This document shows, piece after piece, positions 4,904 to 5,192 of a DNA stretch of 5,192 nucleotides. The stretch's first letter is position 1. Each line of letters opens with the position of its first letter. Origin of the DNA: JALZAA01 sp035316005 (lineage in GTDB: Bacteria > Actinomycetota > Acidimicrobiia > IMCC26256 > JACDBD01); contig DATFXK010000084.1 of NCBI GenBank assembly GCA_035316005.1, positions 1 through 5,192 on the forward strand, read 5' to 3'. Position numbers and translations under genes: made by a program. The notes below the pieces were generated by a model. It saw only the letters and a list, made by a program, of their open reading frames with translations, was not told the origin of the DNA and ran no database searches.

Positions 4904-5192
4904 GGCGCGCCCTCCTGTCCGTCTACGACAAGACGGGCCTCGTCGACTTCGCGCGCGGGCTCGTCGACCTGGGCTTCGAGCTCGTGTCGTCGGGGAAGAC
5001 CGCGTCGGCTCTCGCCGAGGCGGGGGTCCCGGTCACGACGGTCGAGGACGTCACCGGCGCGCCCGAGATGCTCGACGGGCGGGTGAAGACCCTGCACCCG
5101 CGTATCCACGGCGGCCTGCTCGCCGACCTCGGGAAGGAGAGTCACCGCGCCGATCTCGAAGCGCAGGGCATCACGCCGATCGAGCTCGTCGT
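4900..5192 (+). CDS. purH: Bifunctional AICAR formyltransferase/IMP cyclohydrolase, N-terminal part (3' end outside window)
   Basis: PurH carries out the last two steps of IMP synthesis. Only the first 97 residues are present, all within the N-terminal IMP cyclohydrolase (MGS-like) domain. Diagnostic motifs are LLSVYDKTGL (5-14), ELVSSGKTASALAEAG (27-42) and the family signature EMLDGRVKTLHPRIHGG (56-72), which contains the Arg-Val-Lys-Thr group lining the cyclohydrolase site. The glycine-rich loop is usually STGGT or ASGGT; here it is SSGKT, with Lys in place of the second Gly. The start is a GTG overlapping the purN stop (GTGA at 4900-4903). A GTG one codon earlier (4897) is an in-frame alternative but lies closer to the GAGGA ribosome site. 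The frame is open to the window edge. The purN-purH order is common in bacteria and indicates a purine operon continuing to the right. Confidence 0.95.
   Translation, partial: MRRALLSVYDKTGLVDFARGLVDLGFELVSSGKTASALAEAGVPVTTVEDVTGAPEMLDGRVKTLHPRIHGGLLADLGKESHRADLEAQGITPIELV

Overview
The window is GC-rich bacterial chromosome. GTG starts and 4-base GTGA gene overlaps are common, and most third codon positions are G or C. The gene order sucC-sucD, then small membrane proteins, then purN-purH is one I recall from Actinobacteria: in Mycobacterium tuberculosis sucC-sucD (Rv0951-Rv0952) is followed by a membrane protein, Rv0954, and then by purN-purH (Rv0956-Rv0957). The sequence therefore suggests an actinobacterium, probably a deep or uncultured lineage such as Acidimicrobiia, because the membrane proteins and the PurN loop are divergent. 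The phylum is well supported by this reasoning; the class is a guess.

Plus strand, 1-2524, is one compact gene run. It starts with the C-terminal end of a B12-binding domain of the methylmalonyl-CoA mutase type. Next come succinyl-CoA synthetase beta (sucC, 148-1293), which begins immediately after the preceding stop codon, and alpha (sucD, 1290-2174). The run ends with a short two-helix DUF4190-like membrane protein (2171-2524). Methylmalonyl-CoA mutase makes succinyl-CoA and SucCD converts it to succinate with NTP formation, so the first genes form a short metabolic route from propionate-type carbon into the TCA cycle.

Minus strand, 4247-2537, holds two co-directional genes for related four-helix membrane proteins. 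The upstream one (140 aa) is little more than the four helices. The downstream one (406 aa) adds a long Ala/Lys/Glu coiled coil and an acidic Pro-rich tail. This pair converges on the sucCD run. The two stop codons lie in opposite arms of one 7-bp hairpin (2522-2539), a likely shared bidirectional terminator.

Plus strand, 4343-5192, resumes with purN (GAR transformylase) and the start of purH (AICAR transformylase/IMP cyclohydrolase, cut by the window end), again joined by a GTGA overlap. A 95-base divergent gap (4248-4342) separates purN from the membrane-protein pair. It carries a strong Shine-Dalgarno sequence for the minus-strand gene and a TANNNT -10 candidate placed for a leaderless purN transcript.

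Most of the window is ordinary core metabolism. The least described part is the membrane-protein pair, with its TolA-like cytoplasmic extension, sitting where mycobacteria carry a different-looking membrane protein. I see no mobile element, CRISPR array, tRNA or rRNA.
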